A DNA stretch of 64,000 bases from Anaerolineae bacterium (GTDB taxonomy: Bacteria; Chloroflexota; Anaerolineae; Aggregatilineales; UBA2796): the NCBI GenBank assembly GCA_019637615.1, contig JAHBVJ010000002.1, forward strand, positions 310,001 through 374,000, read 5' to 3'. Under the pieces are notes generated by a model. The model worked only from the letters and a program-made list of their open reading frames with translations. It searched no databases and was not told where the DNA came from. Position 1 is the stretch's first letter; each line of letters opens with the position of its first letter. The position numbers and the translations under genes are program-made. This document shows positions 27,655-35,299 of the stretch, in pieces.

Positions 27655-27753
27655 ATGGGCAAGCGGCTTGCGTGGGGAATCATTGTAGCTTTGATCGGCA
27701 TCCTCGCGTGCATGGCGTTCGCGTTCTTTATATATGCATATATGCAATCCTGA
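27655..27753 (+). CDS. Candidate single-helix membrane micro-protein (32 aa)
   Basis: An ATG-initiated frame of 32 codons immediately after the ABC ATPase gene encodes a positively charged start (MGKRLAWG), one hydrophobic helix and a short tail ending YAYMQS, a layout typical of small membrane proteins that obey the positive-inside rule. No clear ribosome binding site is visible. It ends before a strong terminator at 27796, so it would be in the same transcript as the ATPase. Chance occurrence is possible. Confidence 0.35.
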   Translation: MGKRLAWGIIVALIGILACMAFAFFIYAYMQS

Positions 27754-27795
27754 CCAATTTGGCGGGGCCGTATTTCTGACGTTGAGATGACACGA

Positions 27796-27829
27796 AAAAC
27801 GCCCTCAACACATTAAGTGAGGGCGTTTT
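27796..27829. terminator. Bidirectional rho-independent terminator
   Basis: A 12-bp perfect stem (AAAACGCCCTCA with TGAGGGCGTTTT), 10-nt loop, with T-rich ends on both strands. It serves the ABC operon on the plus strand and the L,D-transpeptidase gene on the minus strand. Confidence 0.88.
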
Positions 27830-27856
27830 CTTTAAGCCACTGAGGTAGAATTCTTG

Positions 27857-28885
27857 CTAGCGGCTTCTCCACACCACGACGGTCGTATCACTGTTATTGG
27901 TGAAATCGAAAATCCAGCGCGCGTCCGTGACCGACATGTTCACGCAGCCATGACTGTGCTGCAAGCCGAATTCATCATGCCAGTAGGTGCCGTGCAAACT
28001 GATGTCTTTATCGAAGTACAGCACATAGGGCACGCTCGGCAGCGCGTAATAGTCTGGCCCGCCCATCGCGCCGCTCATGGCGTCAGTGGTCTTGCGCGCC
28101 CACACCTTGAACACACCTTCACGCGTGGGGAAGCGCCGCAGCCCTGACGAGATCAGCGTGGCGAAGACGGGATTGCCGCCGTCATAGGCCACCAATACTT
28201 GCTCATACAGATCGACGGCGACCCAACGCCCGCCAACGCCGCCCGGTGCGCCCGTAAGGTTCAGCCGTGATACGTTGCGCTGCTCTACCCACTGCCCCGG
28301 CCCGATCAGATACCATTCCCACTGACCGACCTGCACCGCTTTGTAGATGAACACGCGGGTATAGCGTTGCAGGATCGCGCCCTGACCCTTGCCACCCGGC
28401 ACCTGACTCGCGCGTACATATTTGACGATCCACGCCATTTGCAGCGGCAGACCGCCGAGCATCACGCCGCTGAACGAGGATGCCCGCACGCCCGCCAGAT
28501 CGCTCTCAGGAATCCAGTGATTCGGCGCGATCTCGACCCAATCGCCGTCGCGCCGCAGAATACCAGTGAAGTTGAAGCCGGGATCGATGGTGCCGAGCGC
28601 GTTGCCGTTCGGCGCATCGTAAAAGGTGATGCTGTCGCCCGACAAGCGCCAGAACGAGAAGCGCGATAGCTCACCCTGATCCACGCCGATCTGCTGTACG
28701 GCGGGTGCGGGGTTGGCTTGCATCGTGCCGAATAATCCGTCGTACTCGCCAGCGGGCAAACCGAATTTGCATTCCGCCGACTCCACCACCCGCGTACAAT
28801 TTTGCGCGTTGGCGACCGACGGCATATTGATTAGCGGTAAACAAACGACCATTGCAATAAGGACTAAAACAAGTTTACGCTGCAT
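27857..28885 (-). CDS. Secreted L,D-transpeptidase (YkuD domain) with SH3-like region
   Basis: This 342-residue exported protein starts with a signal peptide (LVLVLIAMVVCLPLINMPSVANA). A middle region (SITFYDAPNGNALGTIDPG through RDGDWVEIAPN) looks like an SH3-type wall-binding domain. The C-terminal YkuD catalytic domain shows DISLHGTYWHDEFGLQHSHG followed by CVNMS, with Cys314 as nucleophile and the preceding His residues in the HGTxxH...SHGC motif. Such enzymes form 3-3 peptidoglycan cross-links or attach proteins to the wall. GGGAG precedes ATG 28885. The gene is monocistronic, with a strong terminator downstream and the GATC repeat element upstream. Confidence 0.92.
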   Translation of the reverse strand: MQRKLVLVLIAMVVCLPLINMPSVANAQNCTRVVESAECKFGLPAGEYDGLFGTMQANPAPAVQQIGVDQGELSRFSFWRLSGDSITFYDAPNGNALGTIDPGFNFTGILRRDGDWVEIAPNHWIPESDLAGVRASSFSGVMLGGLPLQMAWIVKYVRASQVPGGKGQGAILQRYTRVFIYKAVQVGQWEWYLIGPGQWVEQRNVSRLNLTGAPGGVGGRWVAVDLYEQVLVAYDGGNPVFATLISSGLRRFPTREGVFKVWARKTTDAMSGAMGGPDYYALPSVPYVLYFDKDISLHGTYWHDEFGLQHSHGCVNMSVTDARWIFDFTNNSDTTVVVWRSR

Positions 28886-29007
28886 AGCTCCCGACCTTCA
28901 CTAACATGGACACGGAAGCTACCAGTGTAACGCAAGCGCGGGATGCCCGTAAAGCCGCGATAGGGCAAGCGTCTACTTTGCGAATCGAGGCGCTCAAAAA
29001 TTCGCCG

Positions 29008-29036
29008 TTGACTCAACTCAAGTGTTCTGATACACT
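29008..29036 (+). promoter_or_regulatory. Strong sigma70-type promoter within repeat element copy 1
   Basis: TTGACT (29008-29013), an exact 17-bp spacer and TACACT (29031-29036). The counterpart in copy 2 (58726-58698, minus strand) has TTGACT, 17 bp and TATACT with related spacer sequence, so the promoter is a conserved part of the element. Predicted transcription start is about 29043, only a few bases before ATG 29047. Confidence 0.68.
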
Positions 29037-29046
29037 AAAGGCTAAT

Positions 29047-29151
29047 ATGGTCAATCCGTGGAGGAGATCAATGGTTCTGACTGAAATTTCAAAAACAAAT
29101 GATCCGAATCCACATTTCTCTTCGATTCGTAGCAGAAATGATCTGAATTGA
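29047..29151 (+). CDS. Candidate leaderless 34-aa micro-protein, element copy 1
   Basis: ATG 29047 lies 10 nt after the -10 box, so the transcript would be nearly leaderless. The 34-residue product is basic and polar, begins MVNPWRRSM and ends SRNDLN. A second in-frame ATG at 29071 has GGAGGAG four bases upstream and would give 26 residues. The last 17 codons align without gaps to the ORF of copy 2 (12 of 17 residues identical). However, all five differing codons are non-synonymous and the conserved blocks coincide with the AATGATC motif, so conservation could be at DNA level. Function unknown. Confidence 0.4.
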   Translation: MVNPWRRSMVLTEISKTNDPNPHFSSIRSRNDLN

Positions 29152-29228
29152 GCAGCCAAATCAGATCATTTTCAGATCATTTGACCCTTCCTGAGCCGAT
29201 CTAAATGATCTGATTCTAAGCACAAACA

Positions 29229-29265
29229 GATCATTGAAATGATCGATTCGATCATTTCAATGATC
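29229..29265. repeat. 37-bp perfect palindrome closing the GATC array
   Basis: Two perfect 18-bp arms (GATCATTGAAATGATCGA and its complement) flank a single central base. It contains four GATC sites. In RNA it would form a long AU-rich hairpin; as DNA it could bind a dimeric protein. Copy 2 retains only an 8-bp arm core (58474-58490). Confidence 0.85.
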
Positions 29266-29271
29266 CGGTAT

Positions 29272-30129
29272 CTATTCAATTGGTTTGCTATCGTCGTTGC
29301 CCCAATCCTTCCAAGAGCCGTCATACATCGCGGCTTTGGTGAGGCCAGCCGCCCGCAGCGCCAACAAGCCGAAGCTCGCGGAGACGCCGCCATTGCAGTA
29401 CGTGACGACTTCCCCGGTGGTCTCGTCAACGCCGAGTTCCGCGAACTTCTGGCGAAGTTGGTCAGGCGGCAGCAGCGTCCCATCGTTCGGATCGAAGTAG
29501 TTCTGGCGCGGGCTGCTGATCGCGCCGGGGATGTGGCCTTTGCGCTTGGCACGCGATGATAGGCCGTCGTACTCCTCTTTCGAGCGCAGATCGAGTAGTT
29601 TGGTGTCCGAGCCGAGCACAGCCAGCACCTGATCTCCCGTCCGTCGCCATGCAGGGTTGGGTATTGCAACAAACGGCTTCGGCGTGATGGCGGGCACAGC
29701 AGCGGTGGCAGGTCGGTTTTCCTTCACCCATTTCTGCCAGCCGCCGTCCAGAATCGCGACGTTCGGATGACCGTAGTAATTCAGCGACCACCACATCCGC
29801 GCCGCGAACATGGCGTTGGCATCGTCATAGGCGACCACCAACGTATCCGGCGCGATGCCCAAGCGTGTGATCACGGCGGCGTAGCGCTCTGGCTTGGCGA
29901 TCTGGGCGTGGCGGGGGTCGTCGGGATCGGTGATCTCGTTTACCCAATCCACGAATACCGCGCCGGGAACATGGCTCTTGTCGTAATCGGCTTGATGATT
30001 GAAGTAATGCGGCAGCGGCTCCGAAGCGGGCAGCACATGCCCGCGAATGTCCACCACGCGCACTTTGGGGTCATCCAGATGCGCGGCGAGCCAGTCCGTC
30101 GCAACCACGAATTGAGGTGAATCGGTCAT
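29272..30129 (-). CDS. Thiosulfate/3-mercaptopyruvate sulfurtransferase (tandem rhodanese)
   Basis: This 285-residue enzyme has two rhodanese domains. The N-terminal one (VVDIRGHVLPASEPLPHYF, HVPGAVFVDWVNEITDP) lacks a catalytic Cys; the C-terminal one contains LLDLRSKEEYDG, HIPGAISSP and the active loop CNGGVSA with Cys245. It transfers sulfane sulfur from thiosulfate or 3-mercaptopyruvate to cyanide or thiols. The CNGGVSA loop is closer to the mercaptopyruvate type (CGxGVTA) than to classical rhodanese (CRKGVT), but specificity is uncertain. The start lies 33 bp after the flavin oxidase gene at 30163, indicating an operon. AAAGGA precedes ATG 30129. Confidence 0.92.
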   Translation of the reverse strand: MTDSPQFVVATDWLAAHLDDPKVRVVDIRGHVLPASEPLPHYFNHQADYDKSHVPGAVFVDWVNEITDPDDPRHAQIAKPERYAAVITRLGIAPDTLVVAYDDANAMFAARMWWSLNYYGHPNVAILDGGWQKWVKENRPATAAVPAITPKPFVAIPNPAWRRTGDQVLAVLGSDTKLLDLRSKEEYDGLSSRAKRKGHIPGAISSPRQNYFDPNDGTLLPPDQLRQKFAELGVDETTGEVVTYCNGGVSASFGLLALRAAGLTKAAMYDGSWKDWGNDDSKPIE

Positions 30130-30162
30130 GAAGAATCCTTTATTTGCTGAAACTGCGCCTGT

Positions 30163-31359
30163 TTAGTCTTTGGGGCGCAGAATATCGACGTGAATAGCCG
30201 GACGGCGCGGGACGCTCGGATCGAAGAAGCGGTTGATGTCGAAGCCCGTCAGATCAAAGTGAGATTTGCCGTCCAGCGCCAGTTCCGCCAACGCCTCACC
30301 CACTACCGAGGCGAATTTGTAGCCGTGCCCCGCCATGTTTGCCAGCGCGATGTCTTTGTGTTGCGGATGCAGCGAGATGGTGAAGTGCTCATCGTTCGGG
30401 AAGTCATACGGGCAGGTGCCGACATTGATCATCTCGCCCGCGTCGGGGATAAATTCGCGCATGAAGGCGGTCACGCGCTCAATGGTGTTCTGGCGCGGCT
30501 GCATATCGTATTTATCGATGTCGAGGTAATTGTTCGAATGATGCACGCTGACTTTGATGCCCGGATTGCGGAAGGTCGGAAAGCCGTACATGCCGCCGAT
30601 CCCGCTCTCGTCGTAGCGCACGATGAATACGGGGAATCGCCCCGGTTGGAACAGCTCAGGGTTGTTCACCTTGAACCAGTGCGCCTGATTCAGCTCGATG
30701 GTATAGCTGAAGTCCAAGCCCATCTGCTTGAGCAGCTTATTCACGTAAGGGCCAGCCGTGACGATCAGCTTGTCGCAAGTGTACGTTGCCTTGGCGGTGC
30801 GCACTTCCGCGCCGTGTGCCAGCGGGATGATCTCCAACACGGGTTCTTCGTCTTGCAGCACCGCGCCGAACTTCCGCGCCGTTTCCAGCTTGGCTTTCAT
30901 GCAGTCATCTACGGCGAGAAAGCCGTTGAGCGCGCAGTACGTCATCAGGAAATTGGCGGGCAGATTGAACTGCGGAAAGCGCTGCTTGGCCTCCGCCGCC
31001 GTCATCACGTCAATCGGGATGTTCAGTTCGTGGCTGACGTGGATCAGGTCGTTCAGCGTCGGATCGTTATCGGGGCCGAAGTCCACGCCGCCCACGAGAT
31101 GCATCAATTTCGTGCCGCTGTCGTGTTCCAGTTCTTCCCAGTAATGGTACGCGTCTACCATCAGGCGCGAGTAAATATCGTCGTTGTAGGTGCGGCGAAT
31201 GATGCGGTGCTCGGTGTGAGAACTGCCGCGCGTATGCAAAAACTTGAATTGTTCCAGCACGCGCACGTTCACGCCGCGCTTCGCTACCCGCCACGCCGCC
31301 GACAGCCCCATCCCGCCGCCGCCAACGATAAGTACGGGTGTGTGGTTAGAACTACTCAT
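30163..31359 (-). CDS. FAD-dependent amine oxidase (monomeric sarcosine oxidase/MTOX-like)
   Basis: This 398-residue flavoprotein has the DAO fold. The N-terminus VLIVGGGGMGLSAAWRVAKRG is the FAD Rossmann motif; GSSHTEHRIIRRTYNDD matches the GSSxGxxRIxRxxY segment of monomeric sarcosine oxidase; TCPYDFPNDEHFTI contains Cys316 in the position of the covalent FAD-linking Cys of MSOX/MTOX. NMAGHGYKFASVVGEALAEL closes the FAD site. The family oxidises N-methyl amino acids with O2, yielding formaldehyde and H2O2. It is co-transcribed with the sulfurtransferase. The precise amine substrate is unknown. Confidence 0.91.
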   Translation of the reverse strand: MSSSNHTPVLIVGGGGMGLSAAWRVAKRGVNVRVLEQFKFLHTRGSSHTEHRIIRRTYNDDIYSRLMVDAYHYWEELEHDSGTKLMHLVGGVDFGPDNDPTLNDLIHVSHELNIPIDVMTAAEAKQRFPQFNLPANFLMTYCALNGFLAVDDCMKAKLETARKFGAVLQDEEPVLEIIPLAHGAEVRTAKATYTCDKLIVTAGPYVNKLLKQMGLDFSYTIELNQAHWFKVNNPELFQPGRFPVFIVRYDESGIGGMYGFPTFRNPGIKVSVHHSNNYLDIDKYDMQPRQNTIERVTAFMREFIPDAGEMINVGTCPYDFPNDEHFTISLHPQHKDIALANMAGHGYKFASVVGEALAELALDGKSHFDLTGFDINRFFDPSVPRRPAIHVDILRPKD

Positions 31360-31485
31360 GGAGATGTCCTTTTATCTCTAGCACGATGGATGAGGCGTTA
31401 CGTTACCTCAGCCCGAACCGACCGACAAGTGTCAATCGGCATGGAGGCAAGTGGCAAGGATAGCAGAACTGCGAATGGCAGGCGA

Positions 31486-32106
31486 TCAGTCGCGTTTGGA
31501 AAGGATGCCGGTCGTGGGCAGCGGCCCGGTTTTCGGCGGCGTCAATGGTCCCGTTTTCCCCACGCGGTAGGCACGTACCTGTTCGCTCTCACTCGGCGCT
31601 TCGAAATGTACCTTGATCGGCAGGCGACCAAGCAAGAGATCGTCGTTTTCGCGCAAAGGCTGTGGCTCGTGCGGGGGCACCCGTTTCGTATTCAGAAAGG
31701 TGCCATTGACACTGTTGAGATCAGAGATCGTCAATTGATCTTCCGCGAACCGCAGCATGGCGTGAGCACGCGACACGCCGCGATCATGCGCGCCAAAGCG
31801 TGTCAGGTCGAAGCACTGCGGATTGGGGTTGTTGAGGTCGGCACGCCCCAACACCACCTCAGTACCGTCTTCAAATACCAGACGCTCAACAGCGCCACGA
31901 ATGTGCAGTACTAATACCCGCTGGATGAGGGAGGCTGTGGTTGGTTCAGTTTCGGTGCGGCGTTTTCGTAAGACGAGGGGATCAGTACGAATGACGGCGG
32001 TGCTTTCTTTAGGGTCAACAAGAAAATACCCGCAATCGACGCAAACTAGAGCGTATTGGCTGTTGGTCTTTCCACAATGCTCACAAATCCGCTCTCGTTG
32101 CTGCAT
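31486..32106 (-). CDS. FHA domain protein with N-terminal zinc ribbon
   Basis: This 206-residue protein begins with a small zinc ribbon (CEHCG ... CVDCG, four cysteines within about 20 residues). A linker leads to an FHA domain at about residues 70-160: VLGRADLNNPNPQCFDLTRFG, GVSRAHAMLRF with the phosphothreonine-binding Ser-Arg-His, and DLNSVNGTFLNTKRV. FHA domains bind phosphothreonine peptides, usually downstream of Ser/Thr kinases. A basic Pro/Thr tail ends the protein. GGATGG precedes ATG 32106. No Ser/Thr kinase gene lies in the window, so the partner is not evident. Confidence 0.91.
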   Translation of the reverse strand: MQQRERICEHCGKTNSQYALVCVDCGYFLVDPKESTAVIRTDPLVLRKRRTETEPTTASLIQRVLVLHIRGAVERLVFEDGTEVVLGRADLNNPNPQCFDLTRFGAHDRGVSRAHAMLRFAEDQLTISDLNSVNGTFLNTKRVPPHEPQPLRENDDLLLGRLPIKVHFEAPSESEQVRAYRVGKTGPLTPPKTGPLPTTGILSKRD

Positions 32107-32217
32107 CGTCCATCCTTATCTACTGAAAACCTCTATTCTGGTTTGGTTTATGCCTAGAATTTTGTATGATCTAGCCTACTTATCCTATTATCATAGCACA
32201 AGCTGATAGAAGATACT

Positions 32218-33285
32218 ATGCGTATTGCAATCGTTGGGGCGGGGGTAGCGGGGCTGACAGCAGCGTACAGGCTGCGCCTCCACGAACCCGCGCCGGAAAT
32301 CGTCATCTTCGAGAAGAGTCGGGGTATCGGTGGTCGGATGGCGACTCGCTGGTATGACCGACCCGCTGGTCGCGTGTATGTGGATTACGGTGCGCAGTTT
32401 CTAAAAGCTGAAACCGAGACGCTGCGTACGCTCATGTACGATCTGCTGCCGACCAACGCGTTGACCGAGATCGAACTGCCCGTTTGGACGTTTAACTCAG
32501 CGAACCAGATTTCGGCGGGCGATCCAGAGCAAAATGCCGTGCCGCGCTTGAGCTATGAACATGGCTTGACGACGCTGGCGCGGTTGGTGGTTGACCAAAT
32601 GGGCGTCAGCATCAAGCCGCAAGTGCGGATTGGCAGACTCGGCTGGCTCACCAGCGGACGCTACAGTCTGATCAACACAGAAGGCATGGGGCAAGGTGAC
32701 TTTGATCGCGTACTGATCGCCACGCCCGCGCCGCAAGCCGCTGATCTGATCGCGCTCAGTGATACGCTGCCCGCCGAGGCGCGGAATACACTGGTCAGCG
32801 AATTGCAGGTAGCCCAGTATCGTCGGTGCCTCTCCATCGTGCTGGCCTATGAGCGCCCGCTGATCGAGCGTCCATGCTGTGCGCTGCTCAACACGGATCA
32901 CCAGCACCCTATCGCGTGGATCGGGCTGGAGCACACCAAGATCGGGCATGTGCCGCCGGAATACAGTGTGTTGGTGGTGCAGATGTCCGGCGACTACAGC
33001 CTACAGCATTGGGACACCGCGCCCTCTGCCCTCGTTAATGACGTGATGCGCCTTGCTTCCGAGCTAATGCAAGAAGACCTTACCACGCCATCGTGGACGG
33101 ATTTGCAAAAATGGCGCTTCTCGCAGCCAGATGTTTTGATCGAGCCGGAGAGGGTTAACGGCGTGCAGCGCGGGCTGTGGTTTGCGGGCGACTATCTACG
33201 TGGCGGGCGCGTCCATTTCGCGGCGGAGATCGGCGCTGAGGTGGCGGGACAATTGAGCGAAACACTGCCGTCGCGAACTCGCTAA
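32218..33285 (+). CDS. Renalase-like NAD(P)/FAD-dependent oxidoreductase
   Basis: This 355-residue flavoprotein has an N-terminal GxGxxG FAD motif (IAIVGAGVAGLTAAYRLR), EIVIFEKSRGIGGRMATRW containing the GGR(M/L)AT motif of the renalase/amine oxidase family, and VDYGAQFLKAET, the equivalent of the D-H/Y-GAQYFT motif of bacterial renalases. The C-terminal WFAGDYLRGGRVHFAAEIGAEVAG is the second FAD contact. Bacterial renalases oxidise isomeric dihydro-NAD(P) side products; related proteins act as amine oxidases. The gene is divergent from the FHA gene. Confidence 0.88.
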   Translation: MRIAIVGAGVAGLTAAYRLRLHEPAPEIVIFEKSRGIGGRMATRWYDRPAGRVYVDYGAQFLKAETETLRTLMYDLLPTNALTEIELPVWTFNSANQISAGDPEQNAVPRLSYEHGLTTLARLVVDQMGVSIKPQVRIGRLGWLTSGRYSLINTEGMGQGDFDRVLIATPAPQAADLIALSDTLPAEARNTLVSELQVAQYRRCLSIVLAYERPLIERPCCALLNTDHQHPIAWIGLEHTKIGHVPPEYSVLVVQMSGDYSLQHWDTAPSALVNDVMRLASELMQEDLTTPSWTDLQKWRFSQPDVLIEPERVNGVQRGLWFAGDYLRGGRVHFAAEIGAEVAGQLSETLPSRTR

Positions 33286-33375
33286 CAGGGTGAGGACGGC
33301 AAAATTGGGTTTAGAAATTGTGCTAGAAGATGAATAGACCGATACTGTGCATGATCTGACAGCGTGGAGGCTGCG

Positions 33376-35292
33376 ATGAGACTTGTTCGGTCGCTTATCC
33401 TTGGCATAATCGTCGCCATGCTCGTGCTCGGTGAGACTCCATCAACCCTTGTGCGTGCGGGGAGTACATCGCTAACAGGCGGCAGCGCCGTGCAGCAGCC
33501 GAATCTGACGGCGTGGACGCTCATTGATATGCGCCGCGCTGATCAACCCGATCTGTTTGTCGAAGAAAAGGGCATATTCCACCTACGCTCTGATTGGCAA
33601 GCCGCCCGCCTTGACTATGTGTACAAATGGTGGGGATTAGCCGACCCCGTTTTTGACGCTCAAACCGTGACACGCGTCGGCACAACTTACCAACGCAATG
33701 GCAAAGCGGTTGATTCCGCGCTGGTGACGGCGTTCCTGCACGCGCTCACCAATCTGCATCCAACGCAGTTTCTCCTTGTCGGTCAGGGGCATACCGATGA
33801 TTACCCGTCGTGGATGCTCGAAATCACGGGCATGGATGACCAGCGCATCCAATTATATTCCGCCAGCACCGCCAACCCCGGTTCCGCGCCGTGGAACGTC
33901 ATCTATAACGGTCGTCTGTATGCGCAATATGACGGTAGCCTCGCCGGATCGTTGGGCAGGCTGTTTAGCAGCGACGAAGGCGTGCCCGCGGCGACCTTCG
34001 ATCCCGGCACGACGATTCCCGGCGTCGCTTTCGCCACTTCCGGCTGGCTGGCACAGCTCACCTCCGGTTTTGTCGGGCTGCTGCCGATCGCGGAAGGGTT
34101 CCGCTATGAAGCCGATCCGAACGGGCACGCCATTCGCGGCGTCATCGAAGGGCGGTCTTCAATTGGTGGCTTTGGTCACATGGTCATCGGCACCATCACC
34201 AAGCTGACCAAAGTACAGGTCACGCCCAACGGCAAGCCTATCGACTGCGCCATCAAAGAGATTCCCTCTAGTGATCCGTCGGCGGCGAATTGGGAATTCA
34301 CCTGTGACGGCCTCCAGATTGTGACCGGACAGGAATACGACTTCCCAATTGCCGTCACCTTCGGCACCGATCAGGGCGCAACCATCAGCACTGAAGGGCG
34401 CTTACAGGGCGTCTGGCATGAGGATGACGCCGTGTTGATGGTGCCGCTTCCGGCTGAACTGCAAGCCGCGCTGTCCGCAAATCCCGTGGCGGCGGACATC
34501 ATGACCGACCATGTGCCGATCCATGCTTATTACCTCGCCTCCATCGATGCAGACAAGACGAGTTCAGGGATAATGTCGGGTGAGATAGTGCTGCTTGGTC
34601 AAGTCACGCTGCCCTCAGGCATACTGCGCTATACAGTCGGCACGCCGTTCGCGGTCAAAGATGGCAAGCTGACGGTGTGGACACTATCGCGCCAAGCGGT
34701 GCAGCAAACCGTCACCGCGATCACCAACCTTGCCCTGACCAAGCGCATCATTAAAGCACTGCCAGACGTGATCCTCAATTTGTGGTATACCGAGACTAGC
34801 GATGTGCCGGAAGCCGCCAATCTGATCAATGCCTATCCGCCGTCCTATGGGCTGACGGTGCAAGCGTGTGGCACGCTGCCTAAGCTCTCCATGCCAACCG
34901 AAAAGCCGCTGCAAGCCTTCAGCTTTAACGGACGCTGGGATTTCTGGCTACCAGATTTTGTGCTGGCAGACGGTGAAGCTGTTATCTATGACTTGACCCT
35001 GTACCCGAACAGTGACCCGCCCCACGCCCTAACCGAACTGCTGCTGCCAACTCAATTAGCGGGCATGGGGTTTCGCGCCGTCCGTGCCACCCATTCGTCA
35101 TATCGTCGTCAACTGCCCGAAATACAATTCGCGCTGCCGGAAAACGCATCGGCGGCAGAGGAGCAGCGCTTGCGCAAGTTGGTGGACGCACTGCCTGTCA
35201 AGGTGGACGTTGAGCAGTGGTTCGCGCCCGCTTCGACCTTCAAGGTAATGGAAGACGGAACACTCACCCTGTTCGATTGCGCTTCCCGATAG
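33376..35292 (+). CDS. Large secreted protein of unknown function
   Basis: A 638-residue protein with a signal peptide (LILGIIVAMLVLGETPSTLVRAG) and no other strong membrane helix. The mature part is rich in beta-strand-like segments with dispersed Trp and Gly. I see LHPTQFLLVGQGHTDDYPSWMLEITG in the first third and NLWYTETSDVPEAANLINAYPPSYG near residue 480. A single Cys pair region (PIDCAIKEI ... EFTCDG) could form a disulfide. No catalytic motif is recognised. ATG 33376 is chosen since GGAGG lies just upstream. It follows the renalase-like gene by 90 bp on the same strand. Confidence 0.72.
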   Translation: MRLVRSLILGIIVAMLVLGETPSTLVRAGSTSLTGGSAVQQPNLTAWTLIDMRRADQPDLFVEEKGIFHLRSDWQAARLDYVYKWWGLADPVFDAQTVTRVGTTYQRNGKAVDSALVTAFLHALTNLHPTQFLLVGQGHTDDYPSWMLEITGMDDQRIQLYSASTANPGSAPWNVIYNGRLYAQYDGSLAGSLGRLFSSDEGVPAATFDPGTTIPGVAFATSGWLAQLTSGFVGLLPIAEGFRYEADPNGHAIRGVIEGRSSIGGFGHMVIGTITKLTKVQVTPNGKPIDCAIKEIPSSDPSAANWEFTCDGLQIVTGQEYDFPIAVTFGTDQGATISTEGRLQGVWHEDDAVLMVPLPAELQAALSANPVAADIMTDHVPIHAYYLASIDADKTSSGIMSGEIVLLGQVTLPSGILRYTVGTPFAVKDGKLTVWTLSRQAVQQTVTAITNLALTKRIIKALPDVILNLWYTETSDVPEAANLINAYPPSYGLTVQACGTLPKLSMPTEKPLQAFSFNGRWDFWLPDFVLADGEAVIYDLTLYPNSDPPHALTELLLPTQLAGMGFRAVRATHSSYRRQLPEIQFALPENASAAEEQRLRKLVDALPVKVDVEQWFAPASTFKVMEDGTLTLFDCASR

Positions 35293-35299
35293 CCGTGGG

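Larger units (their letters stand above)
29008..29265 (+). repeat. GATC-motif mini-element, copy 1 (promoter, small ORF, motif array, palindrome)
   Basis: About 258 bp that match 58726-58474 in reverse orientation, with many substitutions and small indels but the same order of parts: promoter, small ORF ending in RNDLN, then GATC-centred motifs. The array holds ten GATC sites, mostly as AATGATCTGA or its complement, and ends in a 37-bp palindrome. It occupies the gap between the sulfurtransferase 3' end and the L,D-transpeptidase promoter region. No transposase, terminal inverted repeats or target duplication are evident. I do not recognise this element as any named repeat class. Confidence 0.72.

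Noticed and set aside
29098..29265. GATC motif arrays considered as a CRISPR array or a replication origin
   Set aside because: Units are about 10-12 bp, unevenly spaced, in both orientations and without spacers, so not CRISPR. No DnaA-box sequence (TTATCCACA type) or dnaA gene is nearby, so an origin is not supported.
29008..29265. Interpretation of the mini-element as an insertion sequence or classical MITE
   Set aside because: No terminal inverted repeats bound the element, no target-site duplication was found and no transposase is in the window. A non-classical mobile element remains possible.
30190..31914. Plus-strand open frame of 574 codons opposite the sarcosine oxidase-like and FHA genes
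   Set aside because: Antisense shadow spanning two well-supported minus-strand genes and the gap between them; composition is Arg/His/Val-rich with no recognisable fold.
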